Notes: generated by a model not told the origin, from the sequence alone. 64,000 nucleotides of DNA from Oscillospiraceae bacterium (GCA_015066515.1 SVOH01000007.1:24687-88686); one strand, 5' to 3'. Numbered from the stretch's first letter, positions 26,051 to 36,300 are shown. Program-made: numbers and translations.

Positions 26051-26240
26051 ATTTAATAACAAAATCAAGTATTCTTATAGTATCACTGTTAATTTCTATT
26101 GCATTTTTATATTCACCAAAAGCAATTCTTACCGTGTTTTCCCAAGCCGTTGATATTCCTATCCAACCAAGACTAATACACATTATAATTACAAGTGAAA
26201 TATATAGTGTTCTGAAATACGTTTTGGTTTGTCTTTTCAT
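26049..26240 (-). CDS. Small single-pass membrane protein in the gpr-spoIIP operon
   Basis: 63 residues with a basic N-terminus (MKRQTKTYFR), one membrane helix (about 11-30) and a short outside domain ending ILDFVIK. AAGGAAAA precedes ATG 26240. It starts six bases after spoIIP, so it is co-transcribed. In Bacillus a different small gene, yqxA, occupies this place; I see no clear similarity to it. A role in engulfment or the spore membrane is inference from position only. Confidence 0.65.
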   Translation of the reverse strand: MKRQTKTYFRTLYISLVIIMCISLGWIGISTAWENTVRIAFGEYKNAIEINSDTIRILDFVIK

Positions 26241-26246
26241 TTTATT

Positions 26247-27314
26247 CTATTTTCCTTTTAAAAGCGTATTAAATAAATTTATAAGTGCGTTAGAAAGCAG
26301 CTCTGCCGAGTATTTGGCTTCGGTGAGGGTGTTGCCGTCAGTACCGATTTCTATCAGCATAGAGCCTGTTGTAAGGCTTTCATTATAGTTTTTTGACATA
26401 AAGTGAATTGACCGCGCAAGGCTAGGGTACATAACTTCGATTGTTTGCTGTAGCTTTGTTGCAAGCTTTAAATTTTCTTTCCAATTTGGAAAGTTTTTAA
26501 CATTACCGCTTTGTGACCCCATAACAAGCATTATTTGTGCCGCTTTTTTGCCGTCGATTTCGGTAGTTACCTTTACCTTGTCGGTATCGTTTGCGGCAAT
26601 TGCGTCACGGTGCAGGTCGATAACAATTTTAATGCTGGGGTATTTTTCGGTGTATTTGCAAATGGTATCAGCGGCGCGCGAATAGCTTTCGTTATACGAC
26701 GGGTTATCGTGCTGCGTGGTGTCATGTAGCGTTACAATTCCTGCGTCGTTTAGCCTATCGGCAATTATTTTGCCCAAAGCTACCATATTATATGCGTTGT
26801 CGGTATTTCTTGCGGTATCGTTTTCGGTATAATATTTTTCGTTGTGCCGTAGATAGCTTTCGGTTGCGTGCGTGTGAAGAATCAGAACCTGCGGCTTGCC
26901 GTTTTTTTCTATTTTAAATGGGAGCTCTCCGTTTACAAAATCCTTCAAATTAATTTTAAGATCAGTGTTATTCTTTAGATAAACATTGTTGTAAGAAGTG
27001 TTGGCAGTATAGGGGGAAATAAATTTTTCTATAACCTTGCCTTGCACAGCTCCACTTGCCGACACCATAACTGACTCGGTCGTATCGGTGACAGAGGGAG
27101 TACCGATTGTTTGTGAATTTGAAATATCGGTGTTTACGTTCTCGGTGTTTTTATTATTATGCGGTGTGGTGTCAACTACAATTATCGGCGACATAGTTTG
27201 TATAGCAATATCGCCGATAGTATAACTTAACCCCTTAATGCTTGTATATGTTAAAAATAGCGCGACAATCAGTGCTGATGCACAAAAGCGTATTATAGCG
27301 CCACGATTACCCAT
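26247..27314 (-). CDS. spoIIP: Stage II sporulation protein P (engulfment hydrolase)
   Basis: Amidase/endopeptidase that, with SpoIID and SpoIIM, thins septal peptidoglycan during engulfment. 355 residues. N-terminal membrane anchor (about 7-28), a Thr/Asn-rich linker (about 45-95), then the catalytic domain with VLILHTHATESY (first metal His), IVIDLHRDAI and a C-terminal LIEIGTDGNTLTEA. Follows gpr by 45 bp, the classic gpr-spoIIP order. GGTGAT precedes ATG 27314. Confidence 0.95.
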   Translation of the reverse strand: MGNRGAIIRFCASALIVALFLTYTSIKGLSYTIGDIAIQTMSPIIVVDTTPHNNKNTENVNTDISNSQTIGTPSVTDTTESVMVSASGAVQGKVIEKFISPYTANTSYNNVYLKNNTDLKINLKDFVNGELPFKIEKNGKPQVLILHTHATESYLRHNEKYYTENDTARNTDNAYNMVALGKIIADRLNDAGIVTLHDTTQHDNPSYNESYSRAADTICKYTEKYPSIKIVIDLHRDAIAANDTDKVKVTTEIDGKKAAQIMLVMGSQSGNVKNFPNWKENLKLATKLQQTIEVMYPSLARSIHFMSKNYNESLTTGSMLIEIGTDGNTLTEAKYSAELLSNALINLFNTLLKGK

Positions 27315-27359
27315 TTAAAATCACCATCCATAAATAATTTTATGCTTACAGAGGTGTTT

Positions 27360-28184
27360 TTATGTTAGGCTTTCTATTATATCTATATCGAGTTCGGGTT
27401 GTAAAAATATGTTTATTGCGCGGGAGATAATGTCCGCCGCCTTTTCTACAAGCAGGTCGATTTCTTTTGGTGTTACCATCATATTTTCGTCCGAATTAAA
27501 AAAACTGTTTGCATCTATTACGGTAGGCACACCCACCGCAATAACCGGTATGCCAAGTGTGTCAAGATTTAAAGGCTTTCGCGCGTTGTTTACACCTGAG
27601 CCTGCCACTATACCGGTATTGCTTATTTGTATTGTGCGGCAAAGTCGCTCAGGGTCGCGGCAGGCAAGGGCGTCTACGGCGATTATAATATCGGGTTTAA
27701 TTTTTTGGGAAGTGGCACTTATAAGGTCATAGCTTTCAATACCCGTTTTACCGAGCACATTTGGCGTTATTGTGCTAACGCTTTTTAAATCGTCAAGTCC
27801 CAAATTGTGTTTGAGTTCGTCGCATAAATGCCGAGTTGCAAGTACTCTATCGGCAACGATTGGCCCTAAGGCGTCGGGAGTTATATCGGTGTTTCCAAGG
27901 CCCACTACAAGCGTATGGTTTATATTTGCATTTATTATACTTCGCAGTGCATTAACGGTGGACTTTATTACAGTTTCGGTATCACATACAAAATCAAGAC
28001 GCGGAAAGAAAAGGGTGCAATATGTGCCGATGGGTTTGCCTAAAATTTTTGCCGCATCATTATTGGTTATTTTTACCGTAGAAATTATTACATCTTTCTC
28101 CTTTACCTCCAACACATCTACACCAGATATATTTGATGCATTTTCTGATTTTATTTCAGTGATAAGGTCGGTTCTGATATTCAT
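27360..28184 (-). CDS. gpr: Germination (spore) protease GPR
   Basis: Aspartic-type protease that degrades small acid-soluble proteins during germination. 274 residues, shorter than Bacillus GPR (~370) but with the core: N-terminal RTDLITE, VGLGNTDITPDALGPIVADRVLATRH, VLGKTGIES, IIAVDALACRDPERLCRTIQISNTGIVAGSGVNN (read in blocks) and GIPVIAVGVPTVIDA. GGTGATT precedes ATG 28184. A forespore-type promoter sits upstream. Confidence 0.94.
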   Translation of the reverse strand: MNIRTDLITEIKSENASNISGVDVLEVKEKDVIISTVKITNNDAAKILGKPIGTYCTLFFPRLDFVCDTETVIKSTVNALRSIINANINHTLVVGLGNTDITPDALGPIVADRVLATRHLCDELKHNLGLDDLKSVSTITPNVLGKTGIESYDLISATSQKIKPDIIIAVDALACRDPERLCRTIQISNTGIVAGSGVNNARKPLNLDTLGIPVIAVGVPTVIDANSFFNSDENMMVTPKEIDLLVEKAADIISRAINIFLQPELDIDIIESLT

Positions 28185-28201
28185 AAATAATCACCGTGAA
28201 T

Positions 28202-28229
28202 ATTATGCCCCAAAAACCAAAGACTCTGC
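28202..28229 (-). promoter_or_regulatory. Sigma-F/G-type promoter of gpr
   Basis: On the minus strand GCAGA (28229-28225), 14 bp, then GGGCATAAT (28210-28202), an exact match to GGnnAnAnT. gpr is forespore-expressed in Bacillus. The -35 lies within one arm of the spoIIIE terminator hairpin. Confidence 0.55.
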
Positions 28230-28256
28230 CTAAAAATTTTAAGCAGAGTCTTAAAT
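28221..28256 (-). terminator. Terminator of spoIIIE
   Basis: AGACTCTGC..GCAGAGTCT stem with an A/T-rich loop, between spoIIIE and gpr. Confidence 0.85.
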
Positions 28257-28259
28257 ATT

Positions 28260-30689
28260 TTATTCTTCACTTGAAGCTCGCATTTCCATAAGCTGATCGT
28301 GCGTTATAAGCACTTGACGAGGTTTGGAACCCTCGTATGGTCCTATAATTCCACGTTCTTCCATTTGGTCGATTATGCGTGCTGCACGCGAGTAACCGAG
28401 TTTAAGCTTTCTTTGTAATAGTGACGTCGACGCTTGACCAAGCTCAACCACAACCTTGATTGCATCTTCAAGAACAGGGTCGTCGGCATCGGCAGCATCC
28501 TCGGGTACACCTGTGCGCTGTTGTTTGTCAATGGCTGCCTGACGCTCGATTTCAAGCATAACGTTATCATCGTAAGTGGTTTTGCCGCCGCTTTTTACAT
28601 ACTCAACAACCCTTTCAACCTCTTCGTCACTTACAAAGCAACCTTGAATTCGGTTTGGCTTATTAGCTCCTACAGGGCGGAACAGCATATCACCGCGACC
28701 TAGTAGTTTTTCGGCACCTGCACAGTCAAGAATGGTACCGCTATCAATATGAGATGAAACGGCAAAAGCAATACGAGTTGGAATGTTTGCCTTAATTACA
28801 CCGGTTACGACGTTAACCGACGGACGCTGTGTTGCGATAAGCAGGTGAATACCTGCCGCGCGAGCCTTTGCGGCGATACGATTAATTGAATCTTCCACTT
28901 CTTTTGGTGCTGTCATCATAAGATCAGCAAGCTCGTCGATAATAATTACAATGCGTGGCATCTTTTTAATTTCAGGCTCATCAACTAAGGATTCTACAAA
29001 TTTGTTGTAGCCCTCTATGTTACGAACATCGCGGTCAGCAAACATTTTGTATCGCTGTTCCATTTCGTTAACTGCCCAACCGAGAGCACCGGCGGCTTTT
29101 CTGGGTTCGGTAATAACGGGAACAATAAGGTGAGGTATACCGTTGTATATACCAAGCTCTACAACCTTCGGGTCAACCATAAGAAGCTTTACATCTTCGG
29201 GAGAAGCCTTATATAAAAGACTTACAATAAATGAGTTAATACAAACTGATTTACCGCTACCCGTAGCGCCGGCGATGAGTCCGTGTGGCATTTTTGCAAT
29301 GTCGGTAACCACAGTATTACCGCCTATATCTTTACCCATAGATACAGTAAGCTTGCTTTTTGAAGCAGAAAATGTTGTAGACTCAATTACTTCACGTATA
29401 CCAACAGTAGCGCTTGCGCGGTTTGGAACCTCAATACCAACTGCGGCTTTGTTTGGAATAGGCGCTTCGATACGCACGCCGGCAGTTGCCAAATTAAGCG
29501 CAATATCATCGGCAAGGCTTGTGATTTTGCTTATTTTTACACCGGCCTTTGGCTGTAATTCGTAACGGGTAACCGTAGGACCGCGGCTAACATTTATAAC
29601 CTGTGTTTCTACACCAAAGCTTTTTAGTGTGTCTACAAGTCGCTGTGCAGTGCTTTCAAGCTCGGCTGCTACAGTTTTGCTGTCGGCACTTTGAATATTG
29701 TCAAGCAATGAAAGCGGTGGAAATTTGTAAATAGGCATATCATCGGCCGTTTCAGCAATTTCATTTGCAACGGCGTCGGTTTCTTTTTGAAAATCTACAG
29801 TAATTCTCTCGGGAGTATTACCTTGTGCTTCTTCACGAGCTGCGGCTATTGCATCATCAACATCGGCGCCATCGTCCACAGGAATGTATTCGTCATCATC
29901 TGTTGGGGTGGGTATTTCTTCGTCGTTGTAGCTTTCAACAAGTCGCTGCTGAATTTCTTCGAGATCGTCTTTTTTTACTGTAGGCTTTTCAGGTTCCTCT
30001 ACAGGAATATCGACATCAAAGCCCTTAATAATTTTAAGCTGTTTTTTGGGTTTTTGATCTTTTTCGGCCTCGCGTTGTGCGCGCTCCTGAAAAGCGTTAC
30101 TTGCCTGCTCGCCAACCACCTGTGCAGGTTTTGCCAAAGCTTTAAATAGAGCAATAAGATGTGTTCCCGTAATAATCATTATGAAAACAAAAATAAGTAA
30201 AATCAGTGTGATTATGGCGCCGGTTTTACCAAATGCCAGTGCAATAGGAATACCAACAAGCGTGCCTAAAAGGCCGCCACCAAATTTGTGCGTTAGATTC
30301 CATGCGTCAGAGAGTGCGCCGGCAAAGCTGAAGGCAGGATCTTTGAGTTGATCCTTACCTATTAGACAAATTGATATAAAAGCGCCGATAGCGACAACAA
30401 GAATTACTGATTCAATGATTTTTGCGTTTATACTTGTCGAGAATTTTTCTGTTGCAAAAATTATGGCTATAGCCCCCAATAAAAACGGATAAAAATATGC
30501 CGTAAAGCCAAAAATTCTAAACATAAATTCATGCAAATGTGTCCAAAGGTTTTCACCCTTTATAAACACCACAAACATTAAAAATATTGCAACAGCAAAC
30601 CAAATTACCGAATGTAGTTGACGGTTGGCCTTTGCTGTGGCTTGGGTTTTGTTTTTAGAAGAGGGGCGACCTCTTTTTTTTGTTGCCAT
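28260..30689 (-). CDS. spoIIIE: DNA translocase FtsK/SpoIIIE
   Basis: Pumps chromosomal DNA through the division or sporulation septum. 809 residues. Four membrane helices (about 28-175), an acidic/Pro linker (about 215-320), the alpha domain, then the RecA-like motor with Walker A GATGSGKS, Walker B VIIIDELADLMM, and a C-terminal gamma winged-helix (ELGQASTSLLQRKLKLGYSRAARI, read in parts) that reads KOPS-type DNA signals. GGGGAG precedes ATG 30689. Confidence 0.97.
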   Translation of the reverse strand: MATKKRGRPSSKNKTQATAKANRQLHSVIWFAVAIFLMFVVFIKGENLWTHLHEFMFRIFGFTAYFYPFLLGAIAIIFATEKFSTSINAKIIESVILVVAIGAFISICLIGKDQLKDPAFSFAGALSDAWNLTHKFGGGLLGTLVGIPIALAFGKTGAIITLILLIFVFIMIITGTHLIALFKALAKPAQVVGEQASNAFQERAQREAEKDQKPKKQLKIIKGFDVDIPVEEPEKPTVKKDDLEEIQQRLVESYNDEEIPTPTDDDEYIPVDDGADVDDAIAAAREEAQGNTPERITVDFQKETDAVANEIAETADDMPIYKFPPLSLLDNIQSADSKTVAAELESTAQRLVDTLKSFGVETQVINVSRGPTVTRYELQPKAGVKISKITSLADDIALNLATAGVRIEAPIPNKAAVGIEVPNRASATVGIREVIESTTFSASKSKLTVSMGKDIGGNTVVTDIAKMPHGLIAGATGSGKSVCINSFIVSLLYKASPEDVKLLMVDPKVVELGIYNGIPHLIVPVITEPRKAAGALGWAVNEMEQRYKMFADRDVRNIEGYNKFVESLVDEPEIKKMPRIVIIIDELADLMMTAPKEVEDSINRIAAKARAAGIHLLIATQRPSVNVVTGVIKANIPTRIAFAVSSHIDSGTILDCAGAEKLLGRGDMLFRPVGANKPNRIQGCFVSDEEVERVVEYVKSGGKTTYDDNVMLEIERQAAIDKQQRTGVPEDAADADDPVLEDAIKVVVELGQASTSLLQRKLKLGYSRAARIIDQMEERGIIGPYEGSKPRQVLITHDQLMEMRASSEE

Positions 30690-30737
30690 ATATGTAACTC
30701 CCCATAATAAAATTTTGTATTTGTATGTATAGTGTTG

Positions 30738-31427
30738 CTATTCAACACTATTTTTTTGTTCAATCATTTTATAAAGACAATCCAAAACCTTACCAAGCGT
30801 TCCGATTGAGTCTATTAACTTTTCTTTTACTGCTTGGTCACCCGAAAGGGTAGTGCCGACATCGGTGACAAGCTCACCGGTGTTCATCATAAGTTTTGTA
30901 AAATTTTCTGCCGTAATTCCCGAATTTTTGACCACAAAATCGGTGATGCGGTCCTGCATACGAGCAAAGTGATTCATTGTTTGCGGCACGCCAATAACCA
31001 AACCGCTGGTTCTTACAGGATGAACGGTCATTGTAGCGCTTGGTGCTATAAATGATTTTTTTGCCGATACGGCAAGTGGAATACCAATAGAATGACCGCC
31101 GCCCAGCACAAAACTAACTGTTGGTTTTTTCATACCAGAAATAAGTTCTGCCAAGGCAAGTCCTGCTTCAACATCGCCACCAACTGTATTTAATATTATT
31201 AGTACGCCTTCAATGTTTTTGTCTTGCTCTACAGCCACAAGCTGTGGAATAATATGCTCGTATTTTGTGGTTTTGCTGTTTTCGGGCAGGCAAGAATGTC
31301 CTTCTATTTCTCCTATAATTGTAAGGCAGAAAATTTTATGCCTACAATCTTCAACATTTATTGTGCCTAAATCCTTTATTGCTTCCAGTTGTTCACTGTT
31401 TTGTGATTCGTTCTTATTATTGCTCAT
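30738..31427 (-). CDS. tepA: ClpP-like protease TepA
   Basis: Translocation-enhancing protein of the ClpP-fold serine protease family (Bacillus YmfB/TepA), usually encoded next to spoIIIE, as here. About 229 residues. VLGGGHSIGIPLAVSA carries the likely catalytic Ser and MTVHPVRTSG the His; ILNTVGGDVEAGLALAELI is the substrate-cleft block. Start ATG 31427 follows GGAGGG; the longer reading from TTG 31442 would begin inside that ribosome-binding site. Acts in the cytoplasm, possibly on leader peptides. Confidence 0.93.
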   Translation of the reverse strand: MSNNKNESQNSEQLEAIKDLGTINVEDCRHKIFCLTIIGEIEGHSCLPENSKTTKYEHIIPQLVAVEQDKNIEGVLIILNTVGGDVEAGLALAELISGMKKPTVSFVLGGGHSIGIPLAVSAKKSFIAPSATMTVHPVRTSGLVIGVPQTMNHFARMQDRITDFVVKNSGITAENFTKLMMNTGELVTDVGTTLSGDQAVKEKLIDSIGTLGKVLDCLYKMIEQKNSVE

Positions 31428-31590
31428 ATAATTTCCCTCCAAATCTATTATTTGAAAAGAAACTATAACAATACATAATAATTATATATCTTTTATATAT
31501 AATTTGCAAGAAAATACTTTATTTTTATTTGAAAAAGTAATATAATTAAATTAACAAAAATAGTTGTACACGCGAAAGGGGAGATAGCAT

Positions 31591-32778
31591 TTGAAATTTG
31601 AAACCGCTAGTCAGGCTGCAGCCCGTTTGGGCGTTACAGTGCGCGCAGTTCAAAAATGGGCAAAAGAAGGCAAGCTTGAGGGCGCTCAAAAAATAGGACG
31701 CGATTGGATGATTCCTTTTGGCGCGGTAGCAACGGAAACGAAGGTAGATGTAGTTGAAACCAAAGCTACCAAGAAAGTTTTTGACGTTGCATTTCCAATG
31801 TTTCAGCTTCCATATTTTTCAGGCGAACTGCTTGAACATATTAACAAAATAAGCGACCCCGATGAACGCGATTTATACTTAATTGAGTATTATTATTTTA
31901 TAGGAGAGCTTGAAAAGTCCGAGGAAATTGCCGAATTATATATAGATTCTCCCAATTTAAAGCACCGATTGTCTGCTGAACTGTTTAGCACCTTTGATAA
32001 TATGATTACAGGTCATTTACATAAAGTGCATTTTGCGGCAGGACTTTTAAAGTCGGAAATTGAAAACAGCGATTTGACCGACGAATCGGCAATACGCGAT
32101 AACGCGCTAAAGGTTTTTGCAGGTGTGGTTTTAAAAACGCAGCTTCACACACCGTTTGAGACTGTGCCGCAAATCGAGGATTACATTAAGCATTTGCCGG
32201 AAGGTTTAAGAATTATAGCGCTTTATTTATCGGCATATAAGGCATACCTTGCAAAAGACTACAGCCGTTCACTTGGTATTGCTCAGGCGGCTATCAACTG
32301 TGCAACGATGCAATATCCTATGCCGATGATATACTGCAATATAATTTGTGCAATAGACTGCATAAATCTTTTGCAGCTTAATAAAGCTGGTGAGTATATT
32401 AAAAGGGCATGGGAGCTCGCAATTCCGTATAAAATGTATATGCCTTTTGTTGAGCACTATAGTATATTGCAGGGTTTGCTTGAAAACAATTTTAAGAGAT
32501 CTGATATAGATAATTACAACAAGATTATAGAACTTGCAAGAAAGTATAATACATCTTGGTATCAGGTTTATAATAAAAAGACCGATAGAAATGTTACAAT
32601 GGAGCTTACCCCTACAGAATTCACCATTGCAATGCTTTATTCAAGAAACTGGCGGGCCAAAGAAATTGCAGCGCATATGCACATTTCGGAACGCACGGTT
32701 ACAAACTATATACAGGTAATTTATGAAAAACTCAATATAAACGGAAGAAAAGAATTAGAAAAATACGTTATGAATTAA
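31591..32778 (+). CDS. Regulator with HTH domains at both ends
   Basis: 395 residues. Residues ~1-45 form an excisionase/MerR-like helix-turn-helix (TASQAAARLGVTVRAVQKWAKEG, GRDWMIP). The middle (about 70-320) is all-helical, TPR-like. Residues ~330-395 are a LuxR-type HTH (LTPTEFTIAMLY, NWRAKEIAAHMHISERTVTNYIQ, YEKLNINGRKEL). Start codon TTG 31591 behind GGGGAG. Faces the downstream surface-protein operon across an intergenic region with regularly spaced inverted repeats, so it is the natural candidate to control that operon. Ligand unknown. Confidence 0.8.
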   Translation: MKFETASQAAARLGVTVRAVQKWAKEGKLEGAQKIGRDWMIPFGAVATETKVDVVETKATKKVFDVAFPMFQLPYFSGELLEHINKISDPDERDLYLIEYYYFIGELEKSEEIAELYIDSPNLKHRLSAELFSTFDNMITGHLHKVHFAAGLLKSEIENSDLTDESAIRDNALKVFAGVVLKTQLHTPFETVPQIEDYIKHLPEGLRIIALYLSAYKAYLAKDYSRSLGIAQAAINCATMQYPMPMIYCNIICAIDCINLLQLNKAGEYIKRAWELAIPYKMYMPFVEHYSILQGLLENNFKRSDIDNYNKIIELARKYNTSWYQVYNKKTDRNVTMELTPTEFTIAMLYSRNWRAKEIAAHMHISERTVTNYIQVIYEKLNINGRKELEKYVMN

Positions 32779-32780
32779 AT

Positions 32781-32826
32781 AAGACACTACTTGATTCGGC
32801 AAAACGAACAAAGTAGTGTCTTTTTG
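32781..32826 (+). terminator. Terminator of the two-HTH regulator gene
   Basis: AAGACACTACTT/AAGTAGTGTCTT stem followed by TTTTTG. The loop contains the first of three inverted repeats. Confidence 0.85.
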
Positions 32827-32873
32827 TTCGTTTAGGCGAACAAATTTGCAATAAATCGTTCGTTAAAACGAAT
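32794..32873. promoter_or_regulatory. Three 16-bp inverted repeats at exact 32-bp spacing (operator array)
   Basis: RTTCG-N6-CGAAY occurs at 32794-32809 (ATTCG..CGAAC), 32826-32841 (GTTCG..CGAAC) and 32858-32873 (GTTCG..CGAAT). Start-to-start spacing is 32 bp in both cases, three helical turns, so all sites face the same side of the helix. They lie between the two-HTH regulator and the surface-protein operon, 120-200 bp upstream of its promoter. Confidence 0.7.
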
Positions 32874-32992
32874 GAATGTTTGGCAAATTGCTGTTAAAAC
32901 AATAACAATTTGTCTTTTTTGTAAGAATACCTTGTTTTTCACCGGTAAAAAATAAAAGCAAACTTACAGACATTTCTTTTTAAAAATACTCG

Positions 32993-33020
32993 TTACAAGT
33001 TTAAGTTTTGAGTCTATAAT
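32993..33020 (+). promoter_or_regulatory. Promoter of the Cys-rich/adhesin operon
   Basis: TTACAA (32993-32998), 16-bp spacer, TATAAT (33015-33020). A direct repeat ATAAATTTG (33019-33027 and 33032-33040) follows the -10. Confidence 0.6.
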
Positions 33021-33057
33021 AAATTTGTAAAATAAATTTGTTACCAGGAGGGAGCCT

Positions 33058-33345
33058 ATGGCTAAGACTCTCAATCGCCAGTTTGTTTTATACGGTGACA
33101 TTGTAGACGTGACATTTGTATATAATGAACTGTCAGACAAATATTTTGGCGACTACCCAAATTTTGATGAAAGTCCACGAATTACACCTTGCGGCAGGCG
33201 ATGGGTAAACGCTACAAAAGAAGATTGCCCGTATGCCGATAAAGAGTATGGTGATTGTGGCTCGTGTCAGTATTATCGATGCGAACACCCCGGTGATTTG
33301 ATTGGTGTTTGTGACAATGAGAAATTAAGAAAGGAAGCAGTTTGA
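33058..33345 (+). CDS. Small Cys-rich protein of unknown function
   Basis: 95 residues, no signal peptide or membrane helix. Five Cys, with a C-terminal cluster ITPCGRRWVN, EDCPYAD, YGDCGSCQYYRC and GVCDN that could bind a metal or iron-sulfur cluster. Strong RBS CAGGAGGGAG. The stop lies one base before the start of the adhesin gene, so the pair is translationally close. I recall similar Oscillospirales proteins without an assigned function. Confidence 0.7.
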   Translation: MAKTLNRQFVLYGDIVDVTFVYNELSDKYFGDYPNFDESPRITPCGRRWVNATKEDCPYADKEYGDCGSCQYYRCEHPGDLIGVCDNEKLRKEAV

Positions 33346-33346
33346 A

Positions 33347-36300
33347 ATGAAGAATTTAAAAAAGAGATTTAACAAATTTTTATCGGTGTTTTTGGTGCTT
33401 ACAATAGTTTTCTCACTTTTTGCGGGGTTGACAGTAGGTGCTGCAACATCAAATCCATATTATAATAAGGTGGCCGATTTGCATACCTTAGATGGTTGGA
33501 GACAGTTTTTTGGTTCGACCACTAATTCAACCGAGAATGCAGGTGGCGTATGGACCGATAAATCGGTTTTTGTCGACAATTCGGCTTTTAAAGGTCTTAC
33601 CGATGCTTATGGTGACGCCATTTTACCGGAAGTGTCAGACGACGGTTTTTTGGTGGCACTTTCAGCAATTGCTTCTAATAAGTCTATTGTAGGCTATTCG
33701 CATATCCCGACTGACACAGTTCTTGTGCTTGATATTTCAGGCTCAATGGGCCCCGGCAACGGCAATAATAACGCCGTGGCAGATCTTGTCCTTGCGTCAA
33801 ACGCAGCTATTACTAAACTGCTTGAACTTAATAATAACAACCGTGTGGGTGTTGTTTTATATTCAGCAGAGTATGACGAAGGCAATGACGAGCATTATTA
33901 TACGTTGCTTCCAATTGATCGTTATACTGCAACCGGTACAGTTACCTATAATAACGGAACCAGATTTGATACCTCAGACGATATAACTGTTGGTAGATAT
34001 TTAGAAACAAATAGCAACTATTCACACAACGGAAACGAAATATCAATAGCATCCGGCGTAAGTAATTCGACAGGTGTAGTTGGTAAAAAAACGGTTGACG
34101 TTGTAGGCGGTACATTTATTCAGGGTGGACTTAAAGCCGCTGCTGATTTATTTAAAGGCAAAGCCGATGCTAATGATACAGTAGTAGCAGGTGAAGGCTT
34201 CCAGGGCGGAACCCAGCGCAAGCCTGTTATGGTGCTTATGAGCGATGGCGCTCCTACCTATGCTTCGACAAACTATACAAATCCTAACAATCCTAACGAA
34301 GGTAGCGGACATTATACCTATGATTCTTATGCGTTTTTAACTCAGCTTACAGCAGCATACGTTAAAGAGCAAGTTACAACCTATTATAACGATACAGAAG
34401 CGTTGTTTTACACTTTGGGTATGGGTGTCGGCGGCAGTACAGTAGCACAAAGCGTGCTGGACCCACAAAACTCTACCCCTAATATCAATGATTATTGGAA
34501 TGATTACAGCGATGCTTCAAATGGTGCGTCAGTTGAAATAACAAACGATATTTCGGTTGTAAAGAATTCGGCTGTAACCGATATTGTATATACAAATCAG
34601 TATTTTGAAGCAGAAAACGGTTCAGACCTTTTTGATGCGTTTGATTCAATAGTAAACGAGATTATAATTCAGTCGCTTTATAGACCTACCTTGGTTGAAA
34701 ACAACAACGCGCATATGGAAGGCTATATTGAATTTATTGACGATATAGGCGACTTTATGGCGGTTAAACAAATCGAGGGTATAATGATTGGCGATAAGCT
34801 TTTCACAGGTGAAAAGCTTTGCGAAAACTTCCGTGCAGATGGTGGCGATCTTGGCACAATACAAAATCCAAACACTCTTGGCGATAATCTTATTTGGGCG
34901 GTTAAGGAACGCCTTGGTATAGAGGATACAGCAACAGCTCAAAGACTTGTAACACTCGCTTACGAGCACGGTCAGTTAAGCTATACCGATGAAGACAACT
35001 ACTCTAATTTCATCGGTTGGTACGCTGATGAAAACGGCAAATATCTTGGCTTCTGGGATGAATCACATACCTATTCTCAAGTGCCTGCGGGAGCAAAGTA
35101 CATTAATAAATCTTATGGTATGTTAGGCGAGGTTATCGACGGACATAACGCAAGCGACCTTATGTACGTATCTATTCAGGTGCATACCGAGATAGTTCCT
35201 CAAGGTATGTTTGGTACTACCGAAAAAGATACTATAGTTGCCGGTCATGCTCAGATGATATTCCGCGTTCCTGCATCACTTATTCCTGTTGTTAATTACG
35301 AGGTAACACTTGAAGGTACAAGTTACGACAATGCTAAAAACATTGAGATGACCATAAACGATGCAGAGCCAATAAGACTTGTTTTTGAATTGGGACTTCG
35401 TGATGATATTAACGAATACAATATTGAAAGACGTCTTGCAGATAATTATTGCACAGCAGACGGTAAATATGTGCTTTATACAAACGAGTGGAGTCACGAA
35501 CAGTTCAATAAAGAAATTGATCCAAACAACACCGACTATATTGCTCCTACAGATTCTATAAACACAATAGCATATTTTGAACCAAACTATGCTAATGAGC
35601 GTTATTACTACACCGAGCCTACACCGGTTTATGTATATAATTCAGCGACAGGCGAATACGTTAAACATTCTTCTACCACAAAGCCTACAGTAGGTGACGG
35701 CAACGCGTATTTCCGCCAGATAAACGTGTTCGAGCTTACCGGCAACGGTAACGAGGCCGTCCACAAGAAGATATATGAAAGAATATCCGACACAGCGCTT
35801 GGCAGAGTAGATAAGAGTGACACAAACGGCGGTTGGAATATAAGAAAAGAAACTATTCACCGCGTATATGATGAAATTGAAACACTAAAGGCTAACAACG
35901 AAACCGGTACAATCAATTATTCATATTTCCCAACAGTAGAGCATATCGAGGGTACACACTATTACGCTGATGCTATTCTTGGCAACAACGGTAAGCTTAC
36001 CGTTACACCTGTAACAGGTATTAGCCTTACAAAAACAATCGATGATACCTTGACCGGCACAACACACGATTTCACCTTTAACGTTGATATTGGTGATACA
36101 GCTGCCACATATAGTGTAGTTCGCAGCTTTGATGGTAATTATACCGACAAGGGCGAAACTATAACGGTTGACAGTGACGGTAAAGGCACCATAAATGTAA
36201 AACCGGGCGAGACCGTGCTAATAGTTGGTATTCCTGCCGGTACAGCATACTCTATAGAAGAGTATATTCCAAGCGGTGCAAACTATGAGGTATCTACAAG

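Noticed and set aside
32794..32873. LexA (SOS) boxes
   Set aside because: The half-site order and N6 spacing are the reverse of the Bacillus CGAAC-N4-GTTCG box, and no SOS gene is nearby.
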